Position numbers and translations under genes: made by a program. From NCBI GenBank assembly GCA_023213395.1, contig CM041465.1, positions 51,653,741 to 51,717,740 on the forward strand: 64,000 nt of DNA, in the 5' to 3' direction. Shown here piece after piece: positions 23,903 through 35,200 of this stretch. The number at the start of each line of letters is the position of its first letter. Within the stretch, counting starts at the first letter, position 1. Under the pieces are notes generated by a model. The model saw only the letters and a list, made by a program, of their open reading frames with translations. It did no database searches and was not told the DNA's origin. The stretch is from Cycas panzhihuaensis (taxonomy: Eukaryota > Cycadophyta).

Positions 23903-25145
23903 ATGTCAGTGGCACATACTTCTATCATCTCTTCTACTTCTTCATCATCATTATGTCATCTTAATTCAAGAAAAATGTTAACTACATATTGAAAGGTAAA
24001 GAAAATTAGGATATATGGTACACTAAAATTAAAAATACTGTAAAGTATGAAGGCCTTTGGAGAGCCCACCTACAGCCCACACCCAACATACTAGCAACGA
24101 CTACAACAACTACTTCCAGTAGATCTGCCCTAATAACTCCTACAAATATTGCAACTAAACTACAATGGGAGATAGATGATAAAAAGATTCGTGCAGGAAT
24201 TTTGTTGGTCATTAATCACTCCTTACACAACTTGATAAATGAAGAGGAACATGATACAGCCTGGAAGGTCCTAGAAGTTCTTAGAAAGAACTTCGATACA
24301 AAATTAGATTTAGAATTTGTTCATCTTGTTTTGAAAATGAACAAATCAAAAATGCAGAAGGGACGAGCTCATGAGACAATAAATCTCCTTCGACCAATCA
24401 AACAGGCAATTGACAAAGACTTTAAGACCCAATGCATCACTTGGGCATTTTTGATCCAGTCATATTTACATGTCCCTAATTATAAAAACTTGCTTGGAAG
24501 TCTTCAATCTAGTGGAACATTGAAGACACTCAACTTTGAAGTACTTGCCGAGAAGTTCATAGAATTTGACAAGACCTTTGATACAAATGTTGTAGCCTCT
24601 GACTCTCCTCCAGATGCAGCCTTTGAGGTAGAAGAAGAAGTTTTCTACACAAAAAATCAAGGTCCCTCTTCTGGCAAAGGAAATAACTGAGCAAGAGGAA
24701 GAGCAAGAAATATGGAAAATCGTCTACAAGGTCAATCAAACCCTCAATCACAACCTCGACAGTTTCAAGGCCAAGGGTCACCTCAACAAAGAGCAAGACA
24801 ATCGGGCCAAACTAGTACTTCTTCAGGGACTGGAAATCAAACTATTATGTGTGATCAGTGTAACCGTAAAGGACACTTAGCAAAAGATTACAGAATTGCC
24901 ACTTATAAGTTGGCCAAGTTCCAACCAAAACACTGAGCTCACAATGTTGAAGAAACTTGTGAAGAATCCTTTAGTGGTGTAGGTTTTGTACAAGTGCACA
25001 TTCAAAGAATTGAGGGATCTTCAACATCAAATGCCATTAACCAACCAAAGAGATTCTTTGAAGCTTGGTGTAGATATATCACTTGTGAATTACCTTCACC
25101 AATGCTAAGCCCTATTGGAATTACTAATAGTATGGCTTCAATCGA
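23903..25145 (+). pseudogene. Copia-2 gag
   Basis: The likely start at 23903 reads MSVAHTSIISSTSSSS, but a frameshift near 23990 moves coding to the frame with DIWYTKIKNTVKYEGLWR. The clean 162-residue stretch 24202-24687 is the capsid-like core (KVLEVLRKNFDTKL, NLLRPIKQAID). A Gln-, Ser- and Gly-rich stretch then leads to a zinc knuckle, CDQCNRKGHLAKDYR, with its first Cys codon at 24850. The fourth ligand is Tyr (TAC at 24889-24891) where Cys is expected. Stops at 24688 and 24934 interrupt it. It runs into protease in the same frame, as in single-frame copia polyproteins. Confidence 0.9.
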
Positions 25146-26540
25146 TGGACAGTGGATCATGGACACATGACCAACTCAACATATGACATGCAATCGCAAT
25201 CTATATCAAACATTTAACTCAAATGTTCATGGAGTTGTTTACATGGTTGATAAATCACAATAACTTGTTGAAGGAATTAGCCACATTCACCTGAAACTCC
25301 CACAATTATAAGATTTTACATTGCTTGATGTCTTATACATACCCAATCTCAAACAAAACCTACTCTCTTTATCCACACTTGTTTCTCGTGGATTTGATCT
25401 GAGTGTAACCACAAATGATCAGACGCTTGAGGTCATTCACCCTCCAACTAATCAAGTGGTTTTGATTGGACATCTCTTTAGCAAACTCTTTCGACTGAAT
25501 AACTCTCCATCTTCTGAAGCCCATTATGCTCAAAGCCCTTGTACCGATGAAGAATTTACATTTAATTCCTTCTTGACCCATCCAATGTTGTCACCAGAAG
25601 CTCTTTGGCATGCTCGTATGGACCATGTTCATATTGATAGACTTAGAGATCTTTCTAACACTCTTCCAAACCTTCCAAAGTTTTCCTCTAAGCCCTTTAA
25701 ATGTGAAGCTTGTATCATTGCCAAATCTCATTGAAAACCCTTTCCCAAAAGTTAGTGGAAATTAAGCCATCCATTACAATTGGTACACTTTGATTTGTGT
25801 GGGCCAATTCCCATTCCTTCACTGAAGGGCAAGCTATATTACATCTCTTTCATTGATGATTTCACTAGCAAAGTATGGGTAGCTTTTCTACACAAGAAAG
25901 ATGAAGCATTTCATATATTCAAGGAATTCAAAGCCCTCACTGAAAAAGAGTTAGGTTATCAACTTGAATGTCTTCATATTGATAATGGTGGTGAATATAC
26001 CTCACATGAGTTTGAAAGCTACCTTCGAGATAATGGCATCAAGCATCAAACAATAGTAGCATGTACCCCACAACAAAATAGAGTTGCCGAGCACATGAAC
26101 AGGATAATCGTGAACATAGCTCATGCTATATTAATATATAAAAATATACCTGCCTATTTATGGGTTGAAGCAATATGGACAACTATTTATTGTATCAATG
26201 CTATTAGCCCATCAAAGGAAGCACAATCACCTAATGAAAAGTGGTCAGGATAAGCCCCCATTATTTACTACTTTAAAATTTTTAGCTCTACATGCTATGC
26301 CCATATTCTGGATGCAGATCGAAATAAACTCCAGCCAAGGGCACTTAAAGGCATCTTTGTTGGATACCCTATGGATAAGAAAGAGTATAAGGTCTTCATA
26401 CATTCACAATGAAAAATCATCGTTACTAGAGATGTCATTTTTGCAGAGACAGAGAATCAGTTACTTAAATTAGACTCCATAGTACCCTCACGCCGCTACA
26501 ATAATGTTATCAAGTATGATGTTTAGATTCCAAAATTTAA

Positions 26541-26550
26541 GGGGGGGGGG
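26541..26550 (+). repeat. G-run in copia-2 pol linker
   Basis: A run of about 10-11 G in the linker between integrase and RT. Copia-1 has GGAGAGAAG at the same place, so this looks like slippage expansion of a purine segment. Confidence 0.75.
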
Positions 26551-26664
26551 GATAGACATAAATTACTCCAAATGTTGGAAGCTGATAATAGAGCCTTGGA
26601 GGATACAAGTTATGACTCTGAACAAATGAGTGTACATCCAACACCATCTTTTGAAGATAACAGA

Positions 26665-26760
26665 GTTGACAAAGGTAAAGCCATTATAGAAGAACCATCC
26701 TCTCCAGCTTCAGTTGACAAAGGAAAAACAATGGTAGAAGGACCATCTTCCTCAGGCACA
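26665..26760 (+). repeat. In-frame 48-bp duplication in copia-2 linker
   Basis: Two adjacent 16-residue units, VDKGKAIIEEPSSPAS and VDKGKTMVEGPSSSGT. Copia-1 has one clear unit with a shorter Gly-Pro-Ser tail near 1682-1750. The duplication keeps the frame and so probably arose while the family was active. Confidence 0.8.
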
Positions 26761-28566
26761 TCAACATCCTCCTCTCAAAATAATCATTTTAATGAATATG
26801 ATGAGAACCAAGAAGCTAGGGAAATGAGGACATCATTCCCAACTTGAGGATCTCGAGAAGTCTGCCGACTCAATAAGGACATACGACCAGATGAGATGAG
26901 CCAAATTGGCACTCGAAGTGCCCATAGAGTAAGGATGCAAGGATCATTATATACTGAGCTTGAACCAGCAGAATTGCACCTTACTCTTAATGAAGAACTC
27001 TTAACGTACTAAGAAGCTATAAAGCATACAACTTGGAGAAATGCCATGAACGAAGAGTTCCAATCTCTTATTAAGAATGGTACATGGGAGCTCGTTGATC
27101 TACCACTTGGCAGAGAGGTAGTTCAAAATAAATAGGTGTTCAAAAATAAATATAGATCAGACGACACCCTTGAAAAACACAAGGCAAGGTTGGTAGCTAA
27201 AGAATTTATACAAAAGGAAGGCATTAACTACACTAAAGTCTTTGCACCTACAACCAAGTGGCCTATAATTAGAACTCTTATAGCCTTGGTTACTCAACAT
27301 GGTGGAAAATCCACCAACTCGATATTAAGACCATGTTTCTCAATGGAGATCTTGAAGAAGAAATTTACATGGCTTAGCCAAAAGGATATGAGATCGAAGG
27401 TCAAGAACATAAGGTTTATAGGCTCAGAAAGTCTTTGTATGACCTTAAATAAGCCCCTCGCGCTTGGTTTGCTAAGTTATCTAAAAAGATGAGGCAACTT
27501 GGATACAAGGTTTGTGACTATCAAGATATTGATGAAACATTGTTCATTAAGCGCCATAAGGATAAAGTCACTTATCTCATAATCTTTGTGGATGACATGC
27601 TAGTAATGGGTAATAGTGAACAGGTAATAAGCCAGCTGAAAAAGGACCTTGATAAAACGTTTGAATTGTCTGACCTCAGTTTGATGAAATATTACTTGGG
27701 AATTGAAGTAACACAAAAGAATGGAAAAATTTTCCTCTCCTAAGAAAAATACATCAACGATCTTCTAACAAAGTTTCAATTAGAAGATGCTTGACCAATG
27801 ATGTTACCTATGGATCCTAACAGCAAACTCTCAGCTGAAGGTGACACTAGGGACGCAGATGCAACACTCTATAAGAAACTTATAGGTAGTCTCATCTACA
27901 CTACTAATATAATGCCATATATTATACACTCTATCAGCATTCTTGCTCGTTACATGACAAATCCTAAGCAGAATAATTGGCAGGCAGCAGTGCAAGTGTT
28001 GAGATACCTTAAGACGACCAACAAATATGGTCTGTTGTATGAATCTAATTCAGACTTTAAGCTTTTTGCATATACAGATTTAGACTTTGTAGGAGATAAA
28101 GATACAAGAAGATCTATGTCTGGGTATGTAGTGTTTCTTGGAACAACACCAATATCATGGAGATCCAGATGATAGAAGATAGTTATAGATTCAACTGCTG
28201 AAGCTGAATGCATTACTACTTCTGAGACTAGTAAAGAGGTGATATGGCTGGGAAAATTATTAGAAAAATTGAATATCACCCAAACAAGTCCTACGAGTCT
28301 TCATGTGGATAATCAATCAATAATCTGCATGGCAAAAAATCCTGTATTTCATGATCGTACCAAACACATAAGTACGAAAGTCCACAGGATTAGGGAACTT
28401 GTTCATGACGACATAATTCAATTAGATTACTGCCCTATAGTAGATCAAGTGGCCGATATCTTCACCAAACCACTGCAAAGGGTGAAGTTTGAATAGTCTC
28501 GAAGACAGCTCGACCTTAGGGCCTCCATCTTCAATTGATCAAAGAAGATGGCAACAGGATCATCAT

Positions 28567-28675
28567 ACTCTATTATCTTCGTGAAAACCCCTTGTGGGCG
28601 CAGAAGAATAAGAGTAAGTCTCTGCTCTATCCTCTTTGTGAAAACCCCATGTGGGCGTGGAAGGATAAGGGTTGT
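28567..28675 (+). repeat. Two-unit tandem repeat after copia-2 pol
   Basis: Units at 28567-28621 and 28622-28675 share CTCTAT, GTGAAAACCCC, TGTGGGCG and AAGRATAAG. A weaker third copy (GTGAAAACCC, AAAGGGCATAGGG) follows near 28697. The repeat is conserved in copia-1 at 3550-3659. Confidence 0.8.
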
Positions 28676-28985
28676 ACTTATTTTGGAAAATTAGAACCTG
28701 TGAAAACCCAAAAGGGCATAGGGGATGACCAAATAGTATATGGAGACTTAGCAGATTAAGCTGTACATTTAAGCTGCTTGGCTATTAGGCTACATCAAAG
28801 AGCCACCTTAGCCATTTTGATTTATAAAAAGGGCTATAGATCTTAGAAAGTTCGTGGGTTTTTATTCTCCATGAGGGTTTTCCCACAAAAGTGTCATTTA
28901 GAATTTCAATGTAATAATGAGGCTCAAATGAAGACCTCATAGAATAGATTTTCTGAAAATGACCTTTCACCATTAAGGTTGGGAC

Positions 28986-29297
28986 TAAAAGAGGTTAATG
29001 TATCAAGGTCATTTGTGTAGATTAATTATGTGACCTTAGGATATATTATTAGCATTAGTCTCTTAATGAAATATACTTTATGTGCATTTATATGTAATTT
29101 CGGGTTCATATTATTAGGTGAAAAAATCCTAACCTTAATGCTCACCCTCAATAATAAAAGGTGAAATCTCAAAGAGAGAGTCATTATTCATTCTCACCTC
29201 CAAGCTTGCTCTCATATCTTATTTCATCTTCTTTTTCATTCTCCATTTCCATTGTATGCATGTGAGTTATTTATCTCCTAAATCCATCCTTCCTTCA
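28986..29297 (+). repeat. Copia-2 3' LTR
   Basis: 312 bp, beginning TAAAAGAGG (decayed TG) and ending CTTCCTTCA, followed by CCTCC. A decayed polypurine tract, AAGGTTGGGAC, precedes it at 28975-28985. Confidence 0.95.
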
Positions 29298-29302
29298 CCT
29301 CC

Positions 29303-29605
29303 ACCTACTTAAAGAGACCTATTATCATGATCTCTATAAAGGTATAGCTTAAAATATTGGTCCTTACTATGCTAGCTTATTTTGATTAGATATGCATAGA
29401 TGGTGGGAATGGTGATTGAGACTTGGTAGTATAATGATGAGATATTCTCACATAGGACATTGATTAGGGAATGCACAAAAATTACCAATCATATATATGA
29501 ATGTATGATTAAATTCAATATCAAATTTAATATAAATACAACACAGAGACATGATTTATTAAAAATTTAAATAAAATAGAGTAACAAAGGATGACTAACA
29601 TCTTA
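29303..29605. other. Short interior segment of element X, no gene seen
   Basis: Lies between the copia-2 target duplication and the minus-strand primer site at 29606. By position it would be leader of element X. No coding signal was found. Confidence 0.45.
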
Positions 29606-29616
29606 CTCTAATACCA
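29606..29616 (-). promoter_or_regulatory. Element X primer binding site
   Basis: On the minus strand TGGTATTAGAG, one C-to-T change from the initiator-Met-tRNA complement, two bases inside the LTR starting at 29619. It shows that element X runs right to left. Confidence 0.75.
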
Positions 29617-29618
29617 CT

Positions 29619-29850
29619 TGAAGGGTTCCTTACACTAGATCCTTTTTATAAGGTTGAGAAGAAAGTCTAATAATAAATGTAAGACAAGAACAAGTCCCCT
29701 ACAAAAGACTTGTGCTCCCAAGCTATAAACACATAATGATTAAAATAAAAGGTTAAGCCTTTTTATATAGCCATATAAATCCTCCCTCCAAAAATTGACT
29801 TCTTATTATTTAATTTAACTATTTTTAGTTTGGGTTCATAATAATTGTTC
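29619..29850 (-). repeat. Element X 5' LTR (right copy)
   Basis: It begins TGAAGGGTTCC next to the primer site and matches 7521-7668 over its right two thirds. The outer edge is uncertain by about 10 bases because the left copy diverges after ATAATAA. It would be a short LTR of about 225-235 bp. Confidence 0.55.
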
Positions 29851-30261
29851 ACTTTAATTTAGTTGCTTTAGATAATATTTAAAAGTCTACATATTAAATT
29901 TGTATCTTCTGGTCATATTTACTCCTCATATGACATTGTCTTAAAGTTAAAAATGCGCTAATAATATTTTTCACTTTCTTAGAATTTGTTATTAGTTTTT
30001 TAGCTTTTGGCATTAATATTTCACCAATTTAAGTTCATTCTAACCCTCTTTCTTCATTTTTTCCTATTACATTTTTCATATTTTTTAAAATTCAAAATTA
30101 AAAATAAAATATTTACAAAGTATAATTTTTATTATTTTTTATGTTTTTTTTCACACGCACACATATGAGAATCTTTTTCTATAATTATTTTATAATTTTA
30201 AATTTTTTTTAGTGTATTATTTCATTTTTAATGGTTCAATTTATTCCTTAAGTTATCCTAA
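29851..30261. other. AT-rich stretch, probably decayed 5' end of copia-3
   Basis: Very AT-rich with T-runs. The copia-3 5' LTR and primer site should lie here, but I could not recognise either. Confidence 0.4.
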
Positions 30262-31874
30262 ATTCTAACAATTATCATGTTTGGGTCACTAATATGAAGT
30301 TTTTCCTCTAATATAGATGCTTCCTTAATCTTGTTAAAGGAACAAAAACCCAACCTAGTGATGCTAATAAGGAAATCAAATGGTTAATTAAAAATGAATA
30401 AGCACTTTTATTAATTATTCTATTTATTAAACTTTTACTTCAAACCCTCAGATAAAATTATTAAAGCTTCTGTTGCTTAGAACACCCTTCAGTCTAGGTA
30501 TATAATATGCAGTGAATCACATAAAATTTAGCACAAAGATCAACTAAATGATCTCAAACTTAATGTCTATCAAAATATCAATGAATATTAAAAAATCTCA
30601 AAGATTTATGTACTCAATTACTTGGTCTCAATAAGCCTATAAGTGGTCTTTAACTAATATATGTTGTTCTTTAGAAGGCATCATCAAAACTTTTACCAAT
30701 TTCATTACAAATATTCATTTATTGCTTACATTTCCTAATATCATTGAACCTTCATATTTTTCTTTTATAATTAGTACACTTATATTTGATATTTTTAGTA
30801 TATTACTTATACAACAAAAGACAAAATTAAAATATTTTGATTAATTAAGATCTCATGATAATGCTTTTACTTATAAAGGCAAGAAATTTAAGAGCAATTA
30901 ATATCATTGCAATGTTTATAAACTATCTTGTCAACCTCTTGCTCCTCCTAAACATCATTATTATTATCCTAATCAATTTAAAAATCACCCTTACTTGTCT
31001 CTAAATGAAATTACACTCATTTATCATAGTTATGGCAAGAAAGGCTATATTGTCTCTGAATGTCTTAAGAAATAATAAGACCACCAAAATCAACAATAGA
31101 GAACATATTTCTCATCCTAATCATACTTAATACAAAACCTTTATTGTAAATACTATCCTCAAAATTATGCTTAAAATAAAAATGGTATATTTATTATTAA
31201 ATTAATGGCTTATGAAACTTATAAAATTGAGTGGATCATAAACTCTAATGCTACTAGAAACATGTCTATTAATCATAATAATTTTATAACCTTTATACAA
31301 ACTTAAGACCAAGAATAAATTCACTTAGGGAATGATCATACTTATCATGTGGAAGGTGATGGTTTAGTATTTATACGTAATGGACAAATTGATAATGTCG
31401 TACTAGTTCTTTACCTTGAAATAATTTTGCTTTTAATTTCCTAATTAACTAAAAATAACTTTGAAGTTAAATTCATTTATAATAAATTTTATATTAAGGA
31501 TATCAAAAATCATTTTGAAGTTTATATAACTAGTTACCTTGACTAGGATAATTTATTCAAATTTTTATCATTTATTCCAAACATCTCTTCCTCTTATTAC
31601 TTTATTATCTAACTTGACAATTGCATCAAATATTAGGTCATATTAATTATTAAAATACTTAATTAATAAATAGAATTTAAATAGTTTATGTTTTACCCTT
31701 TCTTACTGCATCCCATGGTGTTTATACCTATGGCTTATAAGGTAAATACCATAGAAAATGTTTTGACTCAAGAAAGTTGTGTCATACATCTACAAAACTC
31801 TACTTAATTTTTAGTGACTTAATTAGATTGACATAACAATTATTAATTAATAGATCTCTATATGTGTTTACTTT
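30262..31874 (+). pseudogene. Copia-3 gag and protease
   Basis: Gag starts near NYHVWVTNMKFFL (about 30270), a copia gag opening. Near 31017-31070 a zinc knuckle reads YHSYGKKGYIVSEC, where both first Cys ligands and the His have become Tyr; the last Cys remains. Protease WIINSNATRNMS at about 31232-31268 shows Asn where the catalytic Asp should be. Beyond about 31500 the reading is poor. The gene breaks off at the G2 insertion and its integrase, RT and RNase H lie at 45.5-47.85 kb. This is one of the most decayed elements in the window. Confidence 0.75.
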
Positions 31875-31879
31875 TGCAA

Positions 31880-32273
31880 TGATCTGGTCCATAGATTACA
31901 TATACAAGAATACATTTTAAAGAAATTAGAAGCTCAAGATCTCTATTAAGGATTCAATATCAAAATTCAAAGGAGTGCTAGAAAGCTTGATATACTCTCG
32001 TATAGTCTCAAAAGATAGTAATATAGCACAAGTATTCCTTTTACAATTGCTTGGCCTTATATAAGCAAAAATGATTGTTAACTCTTACAACCTATTGGTG
32101 GACCATGGGCATTCCAATCCCATTGGTGGAGATATATGGTTAGTACATATTAATTAATAATTGTCCATAACCTTCTCTTCCTTAATTATGTAACTGAGGT
32201 TTTAGTATTAACTTTCTCCATGCAATTAGATGCTCTTGTGTCATTAATCTTGGAGTGTTCTTTAATAGATCCC
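31880..32273 (-). repeat. G2 LTR, left
   Basis: It starts TGATCTGGTCCATAG and carries the CTATTGGTGGACCATGGGCATTCC block shared by all three copies (only its middle is quoted in the others). The right edge is followed by CCTTCTTAAG, the complement of a polypurine tract. Confidence 0.85.
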
Positions 32274-35200
32274 CCTTCTTAAGACATTAAGTCCCCAAAG
32301 CACTAAAGGTATAGATGTTACTAGGTAAATTATTTTAACTCCCATGTTACTTCATTAGGATTAGAACCAACTCATTATACTATGTTCTTGAAAATGGTTA
32401 TATTCTAGAGATGGTGTTGGCAAGAATTTAGAATACCCACTGGAGGAATCATAAGGACTTCTTTATAAAGGATGGGTAAGATTATTTAAGGAATAATAAT
32501 TTTTCTAAGGTATTTCTTTAAGTAGGATACATAGAAGATATTATATATTTTCAAGTCATGGGGAATGTCTAGAGCATAGGTGACTTCATTAATTCTTTAG
32601 TGAACTTTGTAGAGGTCATAATAATGAGGGATTACTTTATGAGACTCTTATGATGGAGAGATTATTTCTTATAAGGATGGAGATGAAGGGCGACTAAATC
32701 ACCCAAAATAAATACTCTCTTAAACTAATGGTAGTTATCTAATTAATTCATTCAATTTTGAGTAGCTACTAGGTTTTGCTTAAGAGTGTGTAAGATTTGA
32801 TCCATATCTTAATGTTTTTGTTGTTATCCCATAATTTAAAGATTGGTAGCTAGTATGTGGTGTGATGGTGGGGTATATCCATAAAGAGCCATAAATGGAG
32901 TCATCGTAATGGAAGATTAATTTGAAGAATTATACTAATATTCTACTAATGCCAATCAAGAAGTCTAACGGTTTTGATGGTCTAATATAAAGTAGTGCAT
33001 GTATGTTTCTAATATTTTATTGAGAAGATCTGATTATCCATTTATTTAGGGATGATATAATAAGCTCATGTTAAAAGAAGTTCTAGATGCTTGAAAAAAT
33101 ATCTTATCAATATACGATCATGAATTTTAGAGAGCGGTTAGAGACAATGGTGGATGGGAAGCCACAAAGGCAAAAGATAACTTAGATATAAAGATCAACC
33201 AACTAAGGAGCTTTGTAAGTTGTATGAACTTGTAAGAAGTGAGTATATTTGGTCAAGTGGTTGATGATGGCCCAAATTGAGTCATATCCTACAGATAATA
33301 ATAGCCTAATAATAAAATCCATGGAAATATCTTGCCATTTACTTTGGAGAATTTTCAAGGGTTAAAGGAGACCAGGATGGGCTTTGGTCTCTACCTTATT
33401 CCATTGGTATGTTTTGCATTCTAAGACATACATAAGGATGGTGGACTTCATGTGGGGATAATAAAAGTCTAATGAAATTTGGAGATATATTTTGTCAAAC
33501 CTAGAGTGATTGCCAAGAGGGATATTATGGTATTTTACTAGGATAAGAGGGATAAATGGTAATGTTAGATAGACAAAAATGTAGTTTTAATATAAAAGGT
33601 GATTATTATGTAGAGTCTAATCTTTATAATTCTAGATGTTATTGGTCTATATGGTGAAATTAACTTGGGATTTATTTTCATGGATATGGTCTTTTATCTA
33701 GGAGGATTTGGGGAGGGAGATGGCTTGAATGGTAGGGTTTGTTGGAAGATGAGAAAGAGCATATGTAATAACATTATTCTTTCCCTTTTTATAAGATAAT
33801 GAAAAGTCAAAAACCTAAAATTTATTGACCCACTTGGCTTGTTACTCTAATAGAATTGGTTAGTCTAATAGGCATTAGAGGCTATGATGGTCAGTCAAAA
33901 TGGTGAACTTAGATCTAATCAGATATTGGTGCCACTTATCCATGACATGAATAATAGCCCTTATTTCCTTTTAATATGTTGATAGGCAACACTAATAGTC
34001 TTTGAATTTTTGACTTTCAAATGTAATGGGATGGAAATTTTGTATGAGGATAGCTCCTAGCCCAACTCTAGAGTTATCACATTCAAAGTAAAAAGGTTAT
34101 AAAAAATTAAGAGTAGTGAGGGTTGTTGTGGGGGATATGAAAATTTTTAGGTAATTACATACATATACAGTGCATAGAGACCATTGAAATAAATCTTTAC
34201 GTAGCAAGTTTATTAGAGGGGCTACTATAGAAGCATAGTTTTTAATAAATTGATGGTAAAATCTAGATAATCTAAGGAAAGTCCTTAATTATATGAGGTT
34301 TTTTAGCATGCGCCATTAAACAATGACTCATACCCTTTCCATAGGGATGATATGCTCTAGGCATTATAATTTAGTTTTTTCAAATTCATATTTAGACATT
34401 TTGGTATTCAATTAGTTTTACTTGAGAATATGTAAGGTAGACTCTAAGTGTTGGATATGTAGGGCCATGGTGGTATTATAAATGAGTATATCATCAAAGA
34501 AAATAATGATAAATTTTTGAAGATAGGGCATAAAATTTTATTCATTAGAGCGTGGAAGGTAGTAGGAGCATTACATAACCTAAAGGGCATGACCTAGAAT
34601 TTAAAATGGTCATGGTAGGTTTGGAAAGCTATTTTATGCTTGTTCTTTAGTGCTATGGGAATTTGATAATATCCTAATTGTAAGTCTAATTTTGATAAAA
34701 ATGTAGCCCCATAGATTTCATCCAACATGTCATATATTGGGGGGATAAAAAACTTATTCTTAATAGTGAGTTTATTATGTTCTCCATAATTGATGTAGAG
34801 TCAAAAGGAACGATCTTTTTTTTTGAACAAGTTCAATAGGTAGAGCATAAGGGCTCTTACTAGGTTAAATGATGCATATATTTGAGAGTTTGGTTATGAT
34901 ACACTCAATCTTATTCTTTTGAAAATATAAGTTTTAGTATGGTCATAAGTTAATGGGGTTGTGTTGGTGCTTTAATTTAATAATGTGGTAGAATCCATGA
35001 TCTAAGGGAAGGCTACCTGGTAAAAGATAAAAAATAAACTAATACTTGATGAGGATTATTTGGATATCTAGATGAACCTTTAATTGTAGTTGAATGTTGT
35101 TAATTTAGATAATATAACCAAGACACCCATTGAGTTGCTTACTTATTTGCTTAGGAGAGATTAGTTGGTTGGTGAGGATTAGAGACTGTATAATTTGTGG

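Larger units (their letters stand above)
25146..28495 (+). pseudogene. Copia-2 pol (protease, integrase, RT, RNase H)
   Basis: Protease WIMDT, a stop, then PTQHMT lies near 25155-25190. GAG-pre-integrase follows (LDVLYIPNLKQNLLSLSTL at 25324), with zinc residues in LWHARMDH and CEAC. The integrase core shows LVHFDLCGP near 25778, HIDNGGEYTSHEFE near 25975, and AEHMNRI. After a Ser/Pro/Lys-rich linker, RT begins near 27030 and has FVDDMLVMGNS near 27585. RNase H follows, with TTSETSKEV and ADIFTKPLQRVKFE at the end. The frame is constant to about 27300, where a one-base change at HGG shifts it; the rest reads in the shifted frame to 28495. Stops mostly replace Gln and Trp. Long clean stretches remain, for example 157 codons from 25780. 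Confidence 0.93.
21633..29297 (+). mobile_element. Copia-2, structurally complete copia retrotransposon
   Basis: It has LTRs of 313 and 312 bp, a perfect primer site, gag-pol in copia order, and a 5-bp target duplication CCTCC at 21628-21632 and 29298-29302. By eye the LTRs differ at about 21 positions (7%), so it is among the younger LTR insertions here. Copia-1 at the left of the window belongs to the same family. I do not assign it to a named copia lineage with confidence. Confidence 0.95.
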
